From NCBI GenBank assembly GCA_900545625.1, contig UQZS01000042.1, positions 1 through 17,051 of the forward strand: 17,051 bases of DNA, written 5' to 3'. Below the pieces are notes generated by a model, which ran no database searches, was not told the DNA's origin, and saw only the letters and a list, made by a program, of their open reading frames with translations. Origin of the DNA: an uncultured Oscillospiraceae bacterium. Its GTDB lineage: Bacteria > Bacillota > Clostridia > Oscillospirales > Acutalibacteraceae. The position numbers were made by a program, and so were the translations under genes. Of this stretch, positions 6,043 through 16,007 are shown in pieces (position 1 is the stretch's first letter; every line of letters begins with the position of its first letter).

Positions 6043-7366
6043 GGCTGTCTCCTTTTTCTTTCGCTTCGCCCGATTTGCGGAACGGCGCGGGGATCGGGAT
6101 GCAGCCGCTGCCGTCGGCCGTGTCGCGCGTAAAGAACACGCAGTCCTCGATAGAGCCCTTACCGCGCACGATGTCCTCGGCAAGATCACGGCACGACGGC
6201 GCGCCGCAGGTGCCGCAGTCCAGTCCCGGCAGCAGCTTTTCGATCTCGTTGAGACGCTGCATTTTTTCCATGGCGCGGCGGATATCTTTGTCGAGTTTTA
6301 AAATATCCACGGGTTCAAGCGGCGTTTCCCAGTGCATTTCAGGCGGGATCGCAGCGCCCGACAGGCGGTTGCACGATTCCGGCAGATATTTGTGAAGCCG
6401 CAAAAGCCTTGCTTTTGCGACATAGGGGTTTTCTACCGTCAGCGGCCCGCCGACGCACCCGCCCGAGCAGGCGTTTAGTTCGATAAAATCGAGGTCGTTG
6501 AGCTTTTCGTTTTCGAGCTCTTCGAGCACCTGAATAACGTTTTCAATGCCGTCCGCCGCCAAGTATCGGTCATCCTTAAGCGCTGCGGACTCCCCGCCCG
6601 ACGACGCCCAGCGCACGCCTGCAAAGCCCGAATCCGCCAACTTTTCGACCTCGTCGCGCGTGAGCTTTTCCATTTGGGCAAGCAGTATGGGATAGATATC
6701 CTTGATCCCGAACACACCGCTGACCGCAGACTTTTCGTTGCAGATCGGCTGCTTGATCGCCGAGATCTTTGCCGTACAGGGCGTGAGGAAAAAGACGCCG
6801 ATGTCTTCGGGCGCAAGCCCTGTTTTCTTTTGCGCGCGCGCTCGCGCGAGCCGCGCAGCCTCCTCCATAGGGGCGTTTAAATCGAGTACATTCGGGATAA
6901 GGTTCGGGAAACGCACGCGAATGAGCCGCACAATGGCGGGACACGCCGAAGAGATGACGGGGCGCACAATGTCCTGCCGCTCCAAATAAAGCCGTGTCGC
7001 GTCCGAGACGAGTTCCGCGCCAGCCGAGACCTCGAACACATCGTCAAAGCCGAGCCGCAAAAGCGCGGTCAACACATAATTCACGTTATCGAGATTGTTG
7101 AACTGCCCGTACAGTGTCGGCGCGGGCAGCGCCACGCGGTATTTATAATCCAGAATTTCGTTGAAGGAATACCGCTCGGCATATTTCGCGTGGTTCGGGC
7201 AAATGCGGATACACTCGCCGCAGTCGATGCAGCGCTCCGAGATGATATACGCCTTGCCGCGGCGCACGCGTATGGCGCCCGTCGGGCAGCGCTTGATGCA
7301 GTTGATGCAGCCCTTGCACTTTTCCTCGTCGAGCCGAACCGAATGAAAAAAATCCTTGGAAGCCAT
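6035..7366 (-). CDS. [FeFe]-hydrogenase-like iron-sulfur protein, putative redox/H2 sensor, 443 aa
   Basis: Two ferredoxin clusters lead: C17/C20/C23/C27 and C46/C49/C52/C56. A hydrogenase large-subunit domain follows, keeping four candidate H-cluster cysteines: C142 in SSACPA, C197 in TPCTAK, C300 and C304 in NACSGGCVGG. A C-terminal FeS domain has C384, C387, C392 and C409. Compared with catalytic enzymes such as CpI, the proton-relay cysteine before the first ligand is Ala (A141). The relay Glu after the TPCTAK motif is Ala (A203). The Met before the third motif is Asn (N298), and MPC reads TPC. These changes point to a sensory hydrogenase-like protein (HydS-type group C/D) rather than an H2 producer. 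The start at 7366 has GGAG upstream. It lies 31 bp after the GHKL gene, which fits signal output through that kinase-like partner. No maturase genes are in view. Confidence 0.85.
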   Translation of the reverse strand: MASKDFFHSVRLDEEKCKGCINCIKRCPTGAIRVRRGKAYIISERCIDCGECIRICPNHAKYAERYSFNEILDYKYRVALPAPTLYGQFNNLDNVNYVLTALLRLGFDDVFEVSAGAELVSDATRLYLERQDIVRPVISSACPAIVRLIRVRFPNLIPNVLDLNAPMEEAARLARARAQKKTGLAPEDIGVFFLTPCTAKISAIKQPICNEKSAVSGVFGIKDIYPILLAQMEKLTRDEVEKLADSGFAGVRWASSGGESAALKDDRYLAADGIENVIQVLEELENEKLNDLDFIELNACSGGCVGGPLTVENPYVAKARLLRLHKYLPESCNRLSGAAIPPEMHWETPLEPVDILKLDKDIRRAMEKMQRLNEIEKLLPGLDCGTCGAPSCRDLAEDIVRGKGSIEDCVFFTRDTADGSGCIPIPAPFRKSGEAKEKGDSRD

Positions 7367-7397
7367 GTGAATCGCTCCGAATCAGGAATGCTATGCG

Positions 7398-7820
7398 TTA
7401 TTTTACGTCTACGCGCAGGTACATGGTCGTACCCTCGCCGAGTTTCGTATCAATACGCATATCGTCCGTATATTTTTTGATATTGGGCAGCCCCATGCCC
7501 GCGCCGAAGCCCAGCGCGCGGACATTGTCTGGCGCGGTGGAATAGCCCGCCTGCATGGCAAGCTCCACATCCGCGATACCGGGGCCGTGGTCTGCAAGCA
7601 CCATGCGGATACAGTCCGGGTCAATGGAAACATCGATCGTTCCGCCGCTTGCATGGATGACCATATTGATCTCGCCTTCATACAGCGCGATAACGACATT
7701 GCGGATCAGAGCGGGATCAAAGCCGAGTTTTTTTAGCTGGGCTTTCACATTGCCGGACGCCTCTCCCGCGCGGGAAAAATCGTCGCCGGGCACGTCGTAA
7801 TGCAGTTCGATGAGGCTCAT
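7398..7820 (-). CDS. GHKL-fold ATP-binding protein, anti-sigma factor/serine kinase type (RsbW/SpoIIAB-like), 140 aa
   Basis: The protein is a lone GHKL ATPase domain of the size of SpoIIAB or RsbW. The N box is EGEINMVIHA (48-57), with E50 and N52 placed to bind Mg-ATP. The G1 box is DHGPG (77-81) and the G2 lid region is GFGAGMGL (104-111). Such proteins phosphorylate partner proteins on serine or bind sigma factors; neither an anti-anti-sigma (STAS) protein nor a sigma factor is nearby. Its place between a DRTGG protein and the hydrogenase-like protein suggests it transmits the redox or H2 signal. The start at 7820 overlaps the upstream gene's stop by ATGA, with GGGGAGG nine bases before it. 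Confidence 0.88.
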   Translation of the reverse strand: MSLIELHYDVPGDDFSRAGEASGNVKAQLKKLGFDPALIRNVVIALYEGEINMVIHASGGTIDVSIDPDCIRMVLADHGPGIADVELAMQAGYSTAPDNVRALGFGAGMGLPNIKKYTDDMRIDTKLGEGTTMYLRVDVK

Positions 7821-8167
7821 TGGATAGCGCCTCCCCGCAAGCCCTTTTCGTACAGCATACCGCAGGCGGCGAACATGGGCAGCTGCGTGGACAGCAGTAC
7901 GATGTCGCGGTCACGTGCAAGCCCCACGATGCTTTCATCCGGATGCTTACCGCGCACGAACACGATGCACTGCATATCCATCATCTCCGCCGTTCGCACC
8001 ACCTGTGGGTTCACAAGCCCCGATAACAGAACCGCCTGTTCTTTTACATATGCCAATACATCGCTCATCATATCGCTGCCGCAGGCGGAAAAGACCTCGC
8101 GCTCGAGGAAGTCCTCGCCGCAGATCACTTCGGCAGACAGGATCTCCTGAATCTCACGAACCGTCAT
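7817..8167 (-). CDS. DRTGG-domain protein, 116 aa, first gene of the sensor operon
   Basis: This is a stand-alone DRTGG-like domain. The region EREVFSACGSDMMSDVLAYV (22-41) corresponds to the DRTGG-bearing segment, but the name-giving residues are altered here. The rest (LLSGLVNPQVVRTAEMMDM and the end RDIVLLST) matches the operon-linked family. Two in-frame ATGs are possible. The second, at 8167, lies eight bases after AGGAGG and is preferred; the first, at 8173, lies only two bases after it. A promoter at 8209-8237 precedes it. The gene overlaps the GHKL gene by four bases. DRTGG domains usually regulate attached or partner enzymes, so this is probably a binding or docking component of the signalling module. 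Confidence 0.82.
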   Translation of the reverse strand: MTVREIQEILSAEVICGEDFLEREVFSACGSDMMSDVLAYVKEQAVLLSGLVNPQVVRTAEMMDMQCIVFVRGKHPDESIVGLARDRDIVLLSTQLPMFAACGMLYEKGLRGGAIQ

Positions 8168-8208
8168 CGTCATGACCTCCTAAGGCGTAATACCATTTCT
8201 GATTTAAC

Positions 8209-8237
8209 ATTATACATAAAAAATCAGGAACACACAA
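8209..8237 (-). promoter_or_regulatory. Probable promoter of the six-gene DRTGG/GHKL/FeS/PHP operon
   Basis: On the minus strand TTGTGT (8237-8232) is separated by 17 bases from a perfect TATAAT (8214-8209). The first start codon is about 40 bases further on. It is divergent from the trk promoter, and the two lie within the same 181-bp intergenic region. Confidence 0.6.
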
Positions 8238-8289
8238 GCTGTTTTTGCATATTTTCGGCAGGATGCGTGCAGATTTTCCGTTGGAACCG

Positions 8290-8318
8290 TTGCAGTATGT
8301 AAACCCTTGTGCTATAAT
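8290..8318 (+). promoter_or_regulatory. Extended -10 promoter of the trkA-trkH fusion gene
   Basis: A perfect extended -10, TGCTATAAT, lies at 8310-8318. A weak -35 (TTGCAG, 8290-8295) sits 17 bases upstream. The start codon follows about 30 bases downstream, with AAAGGGG as ribosome binding site. The promoter looks intact, so the chimeric gene is probably transcribed. Confidence 0.65.
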
Positions 8319-8348
8319 TTTGTTTTTTTCGAAAGGGGTAAGCAGAGC

Positions 8349-9464
8349 ATGAATATCGTGATCGTGGGTGACGGTAAGGTTGGCGCCGCGCTGACCGAGC
8401 ATCTATCCAAAGAGGGTCACGATGTAGTCGTGATCGACAAAGACCCACGCGTTGTGGAAGCGATGGCAAACACCTACGATGTTATGGGGCTGTGCGGCAA
8501 CGGCGCAAGCTACAGCGTTCAAAAAGAGGCCGGGGTGGAAAAGTCGCGCCTGCTGATCGCCGCGACCTCGTCGGACGAGCTGAACATTCTTTGCTGCCTT
8601 GTGGCAAAGAAGATCGGCGCACGCCACACCATCGCGCGCGTGCGCAATCCCGAGTATGCGCAGCAGCTCCATTTTTTCCGTGAAGAATTAGGCTTGAGCC
8701 TTGTGGTCAACCCCGAATTTGCCGCGGCAAACGAGATCGCGCGCATTCTGTGCTTCCCGACTGCGATCAATATGGAGAGCTTTGCGGGCGACCGTGTGGA
8801 TCTTGCGGAGATCAAAATCGGTGAAAATAACCCGCTTGCGGGGCTGTGTGTGCGCGACATCCCCACGCGCTTCAAAGCCCGCGTGCTGCTTTGTGCGGTA
8901 CAGCGCGGCGAGCAGGTCTATATCCCGGACGGCAGTTTTCAGCTGGAGGCGGGCGACCGCATCCACTTCACCTCCAAGCGCAGCGATATGGCGGCGTTCA
9001 TGAAGGAACTGGGCATTTACAAGCACCCGACCAAGCATGTGCTCATCGCGGGCGGCGGCTTTAAGGTGGAACGCCTGATGGTGCTTTGCAAAACGATCGT
9101 CGCGCAAATCAAAAAGGCGATCAACGGCCGTGCCGTCGTGCCCGTTAAGGTGGACGGAAGAATGGTCGATTCCAATTATATCCGCGGGGTGCTGACGTAC
9201 TTGGGCGCTTACATTGCGATGGTATGCGTTGGGCTGTTTCTTGTGTGCTTTGACGATGTGACCATGGAAGAAGCCATCGGCGGCGTTCTGACCTGCTTCA
9301 ACAATGTCGGGCCCTCCTTCGGGCGCATGAGCCCGGTCGGCAACTTCGGGATCCTTTCGAGCTTTTCCAAATATGTTCTTTCCTTTTTGATGCTGGCAGG
9401 CCGTTTGGAGATCTACCCCATGCTCATCCTGTTCTACTACAAGGCATGGAAGCGCCGAAACTGA
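8349..9464 (+). CDS. TrkA-TrkH chimera: RCK regulatory half of TrkA fused in frame to the C-terminal pore repeat of TrkH, 371 aa
   Basis: Residues 1-234 are TrkA: an NAD-binding RCK fold with GDGKVG (7-12) and D30 after strand 2, then a TrkA_C domain to about 220. At KHVLIAGGG the second Rossmann fold should begin. Instead, from G235-G237 onward (FKVERLMVLCKT, AVVPVKVDG) the protein is TrkH. It has a transmembrane helix at about 281-300, a pore helix and filter FNNVGPS (317-323), and a last helix at about 339-362, ending AGRLEIYPMLILF. TrkA is normally about 450 aa and TrkH about 480. The missing parts are the second half of TrkA and TrkH pore repeats 1-3. One quarter of a channel cannot form a normal Trk pore, so K+ uptake through it is doubtful; the RCK domain may still bind nucleotide. 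The start at 8349 is set by the GDGKVG motif; the frame is open to 8307. A strong terminator follows. Confidence 0.9.
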   Translation: MNIVIVGDGKVGAALTEHLSKEGHDVVVIDKDPRVVEAMANTYDVMGLCGNGASYSVQKEAGVEKSRLLIAATSSDELNILCCLVAKKIGARHTIARVRNPEYAQQLHFFREELGLSLVVNPEFAAANEIARILCFPTAINMESFAGDRVDLAEIKIGENNPLAGLCVRDIPTRFKARVLLCAVQRGEQVYIPDGSFQLEAGDRIHFTSKRSDMAAFMKELGIYKHPTKHVLIAGGGFKVERLMVLCKTIVAQIKKAINGRAVVPVKVDGRMVDSNYIRGVLTYLGAYIAMVCVGLFLVCFDDVTMEEAIGGVLTCFNNVGPSFGRMSPVGNFGILSSFSKYVLSFLMLAGRLEIYPMLILFYYKAWKRRN

Positions 9465-9482
9465 ATCTACGCAGGAACCTCC

Positions 9483-9523
9483 CACCCGTGAGGAGCACGA
9501 TGCTTTTCACGGGTGTTTGTTTT
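9483..9523 (+). terminator. Intrinsic terminator after the trkA-trkH fusion
   Basis: The arms 9483-9497 and 9501-9515 form a near-continuous 15-bp stem (CACCCGTGA...TCACGGGTG with two G-U pairs) around a CGA loop. The T-rich tail TTTGTTTT (9516-9523) follows directly. The stop codon is about 20 bases upstream. Confidence 0.9.
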
Positions 9524-9646
9524 ACGGATTAAGAAATATAGGTTGTTTTTCATAAGTGTTGCGCAGGAAATCGAAAGTATCTTTCCCTATTTCTGTTATA
9601 CTGAAATACATCGTGATAATTTCCACTTTTTTACGTATGTTTTCGC

Positions 9647-9675
9647 TGGCAATGCATTGTAAAATCTGCTATGAT
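9647..9675 (+). promoter_or_regulatory. Possible promoter of the alpha-galactosidase gene
   Basis: TGCTATGAT (9667-9675) is an extended -10 with one mismatch. A poor -35 (TGGCAA, 9647-9652) sits 17 bases upstream. A second extended -10 candidate, TGTTATACT at 9594-9602, has no -35. Poor -35 elements would suit an activator-dependent sugar gene, but this is inference, and I see no convincing palindromic operator. Confidence 0.4.
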
Positions 9676-9717
9676 GCCATGTGATAAGAAGCGAACAGGT
9701 GAAAAAGGAGCGTTAGT

Positions 9718-11802
9718 ATGCCCATTTTTGTGCAAGACAATATTTTTGTGCTGGAGACCGCGCACACGCAGTATGTGTTCGGGATAGACGACGGCGGACT
9801 GAACCGTCATCTGCACTGGGGCGCGAAATGCGACCCGGCGGACTTCTTTGCAGAATCTTTCGGAGATGAAAATTCCAACCACACCATGCTCGACGAATAC
9901 CGCCAGGAATACACCGTATTCGGCTCGACGATGTATCGTGAATGTGCACTGAAAGTCCGCTTTTCGGACGGCTGCCGGGAACTGGATCTGCAATACGACG
10001 GTTTTTCGCAGGAGGACGACACGCTGGAGGTGCGGTTCTCGGACCGGTACTATCCGCTTACTGTGCGGCTTTGCTACGAACTGGCCCCGGGCTTTGATGT
10101 GTTCACCCGTTGGGTGAAGCTTGAAAATACGGGCGAGCAGCCCATCCTGCTCGAAAAGGTATGCAGTGCCGAGTTTTCCCTGCCGTCACAAAAGCCCTAT
10201 ACGTTCCGCAACACCAACGGCGCCTGGGGCGGCGAAGGGGTGGAATGCGTGCAGACGCTCACGGGCGGCGCGCTGGTGTTTGAAAGCCGCCGCGGCATTT
10301 CCGGGCACAACCAATCTCCGTATTTCATTGCATACCAAAATGCCGATGAGTTTTCGGGCGACGTCTATTTTGCCGCGCTCGCTTACAGCGGCAATTTCAA
10401 GGTGAGCGCTGCTCGCGACCTATACAGCTTTACGCGCATCCATGTGGGGCTCAATGATTTCGATTTTTCCTATACGCTCCATGGCGGCGAATGCTTTGAA
10501 ACGCCGAAGGTATTTTGCGGCCTTGCAAAAGGCTTCGGCGATATGTCGCGCCAGATGCACAAATTCGCCGTGCAAAATGTCCTGCCGAAGGCGTTTGCGG
10601 CAAAAGCCCTGCCCGTGCTTTACAACTCCTGGGAGGCGACGGGCTTTGACGTAAGCTGCGAAAATCAGATGCAGCTTGCAAAAAAGGCGGCCGCGGCGGG
10701 CGTGGAGCTGTTCGTCATGGACGACGGCTGGTTCGGCGCGCGCAACAACGACCGTGCGGGGCTCGGCGACTGGTTTGTAAACGCGGAAAAATTTCCGAAC
10801 GGCTTGCAGGAGCTGATTTCGTATGTCAACAGCCTCGGCATGGATTTCGGCATCTGGGTCGAGCCCGAAATGGTCAACGCCGACAGCGATCTGTACCGCG
10901 CCCACCCCGACTGGACATACCACTACGACACGCGTACCCCGCACGAGCTGCGCAACCAGCGGGTGCTCAATCTGACACGCGCGGACGTACAGGCGTATCT
11001 GTTTGAACTGCTGGATCGCCTGCTTAAAGAAAACAACATCCGTTATATCAAATGGGATATGAACCGGCCGTTTTCCGAAACGGGCGCAGATAACCTTGAA
11101 AACCCGCAGATGCTATGGTACCTGCACACGATGGCAGTATATGATCTGATAGACCGTCTGCGCGCGCGCCACCCGCAGGTACAGTTTGAAAGCTGCGCTT
11201 CCGGCGGCGGGCGGTCAGACCTCGGTGCGCTTTCACATTTCGATGAAGTTTGGCCCAGCGACAATACGGATGCGATCGACCGCATGACGCTGCAAAAAAC
11301 CTATACGCTGCTGCGACCCGTCAAGACCATGCGCGCGTGGGTCACGGACATCGGCGGCCCGAACAAGCCGACTTCCCTCGAATTTCGTTTCAACATCGCC
11401 ATGCAGGGCGCTTTGAGCCTCGGCGGGGATCTGACAAAATACAGTGAAGCAGATATGGAAATTTGCCGCGAAAACGTTGCACTGTATAAAGAAATCCGCC
11501 CGCTTGTGCAGTTCGGCGATCTGTACCGGCTTGCCGATGCAGACGAGGATGAATTCCTTTGCACGCAGTATGTCAACGAAAACAAAACGGAAAGCGTCGT
11601 GTTCCTCGCCGCGCGCGGTACGCGCTTTTATAAAAAGCGTGTGATCCTGCGCCTTGCAGGGCTTAATCCCAAGCGGCAGTATCGGCTGGAATTTGGCGAT
11701 CAGACGCTTGTCAAAAGCGGCGCTTACTTTATGGAGGCAGGATTTTCCGCACATATTCGCGGTGCGGACTATAATGCGGTGTTGCGGCTGTTCGCGGTTT
11801 GA
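9718..11802 (+). CDS. Alpha-galactosidase, glycoside hydrolase family 36, 694 aa, cytoplasmic
   Basis: GH36 alpha-galactosidases release terminal alpha-1,6-galactose from melibiose, raffinose and stachyose. All hallmarks are present: MDDGWFG (334-340), KWDMNR with nucleophile D447 (445-450), ESCASGGGRSD (491-501), and PSDNTD (513-518) carrying the acid/base aspartate. An N-terminal beta-supersandwich (about 1-300), a TIM barrel (about 310-620) and a C-terminal beta domain match the family's usual 700-750 aa. No signal peptide is seen, so the substrate must be imported. The start at 9718 has AAGGAG seven bases upstream. The gene is monocistronic, bounded by terminators on both sides, and convergent with the beta-galactosidase operon. 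A galactosyl transferase or other GH36 alpha-glycosidase activity is possible but less likely. Confidence 0.95.
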   Translation: MPIFVQDNIFVLETAHTQYVFGIDDGGLNRHLHWGAKCDPADFFAESFGDENSNHTMLDEYRQEYTVFGSTMYRECALKVRFSDGCRELDLQYDGFSQEDDTLEVRFSDRYYPLTVRLCYELAPGFDVFTRWVKLENTGEQPILLEKVCSAEFSLPSQKPYTFRNTNGAWGGEGVECVQTLTGGALVFESRRGISGHNQSPYFIAYQNADEFSGDVYFAALAYSGNFKVSAARDLYSFTRIHVGLNDFDFSYTLHGGECFETPKVFCGLAKGFGDMSRQMHKFAVQNVLPKAFAAKALPVLYNSWEATGFDVSCENQMQLAKKAAAAGVELFVMDDGWFGARNNDRAGLGDWFVNAEKFPNGLQELISYVNSLGMDFGIWVEPEMVNADSDLYRAHPDWTYHYDTRTPHELRNQRVLNLTRADVQAYLFELLDRLLKENNIRYIKWDMNRPFSETGADNLENPQMLWYLHTMAVYDLIDRLRARHPQVQFESCASGGGRSDLGALSHFDEVWPSDNTDAIDRMTLQKTYTLLRPVKTMRAWVTDIGGPNKPTSLEFRFNIAMQGALSLGGDLTKYSEADMEICRENVALYKEIRPLVQFGDLYRLADADEDEFLCTQYVNENKTESVVFLAARGTRFYKKRVILRLAGLNPKRQYRLEFGDQTLVKSGAYFMEAGFSAHIRGADYNAVLRLFAV

Positions 11803-11830
11803 CGGCGGATACCCAAATTTTTGACAGACA

Positions 11831-11858
11831 AAGCCCCGAGGGAACTCCCTCGGGGCTT
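11831..11858. terminator. Bidirectional hairpin terminator between convergent genes
   Basis: A perfect 12-bp GC-rich stem (AAGCCCCGAGGG at 11831-11842, CCCTCGGGGCTT at 11847-11858) has an AACT loop. The tail is moderately T-rich on the minus strand and poorer on the plus strand. It lies between the alpha-galactosidase stop (11802) and the GNAT gene end (11884). Confidence 0.85.
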
Positions 11859-11883
11859 ACGCTTGCTTGCGTCTTTACAAAGT

Positions 11884-15494
<3,611 letters not shown>

Positions 15495-16007
15495 TTATTT
15501 TTCCTGCGGCAGAACGGCCTGCCACGCTTCCAAAAGGCGTTCGAACGTCCACGCCGCGTTCGCGGGACTTGTCGACGGCAGGCACTGTGCAGGCAATCCT
15601 GTTTTCGGCAGCAGATAGCGGTCATACAGCTTCCCTGCCGTTTTGCCGTTTGTAAACACGCGCGCGATCTGCGAATGCGCCAAAATCGGCGTTAAGTCAT
15701 TGGGCACGGCGTGTTGGATGCTTGCATCCGAAGAGCCCGTGATCTCGCACGAAGCGATGACATCCCACAGCGCAAAATGATGTGTGAGGATGAGCCTCTG
15801 TTTTTCGGAGATGGTTTCGGGCGTGGGCTCGCCGACGAGTGCCGAAATCACGCGCCAAAAGCGGTTTTGCGGATGCCCGTAAAAGAAATTCTGCGCGCGG
15901 GATTTGACGGATGGAAAGCTGCCTAAGATCAGCACGCGGCTGTTTTGATCATACAGGGCAGGAAACGGGTGGGAAAGGCGTTCGGGTGCCGACATATTGC
16001 GCGTCAT
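15495..16007 (-). CDS. DNA-deoxyinosine glycosylase, uracil-DNA-glycosylase superfamily, 170 aa
   Basis: This base-excision enzyme removes hypoxanthine (deaminated adenine) from DNA, by homology to the TIGR04274 type of the UDG superfamily. Motif 1 is LILGSFPSVKSR (26-37), followed by the family mark FYGHPQNRFW (42-51). The C-terminal loop motif is LPSTSPANA (143-151), where SPA is the DNA-intercalation region. The size is normal for the family and complete. The start codon overlaps the stop of the GH30-like gene by ATGA and lacks a clear ribosome binding site of its own, so translation probably depends on coupling. An internal ATG at 15995 is an alternative start. A terminator follows directly. 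A plain uracil-DNA glycosylase is less likely because of the FYGHPQNRFW motif. Confidence 0.88.
   Translation of the reverse strand: MTRNMSAPERLSHPFPALYDQNSRVLILGSFPSVKSRAQNFFYGHPQNRFWRVISALVGEPTPETISEKQRLILTHHFALWDVIASCEITGSSDASIQHAVPNDLTPILAHSQIARVFTNGKTAGKLYDRYLLPKTGLPAQCLPSTSPANAAWTFERLLEAWQAVLPQEK

Noticed and set aside
9051..9059. A frameshift or sequencing error explaining the Trk fusion
   Set aside because: Both sides are in the same frame, and no out-of-frame TrkA or TrkH remnants are visible before or after the junction. A simple indel cannot account for the missing parts of two genes.
8688..9485. 265-codon open frame on the minus strand opposite the trkA-trkH fusion
   Set aside because: It is antisense to a gene with clear TrkA and TrkH motifs. 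The translated sequence is rich in His, Arg and Asp without any fold signature.
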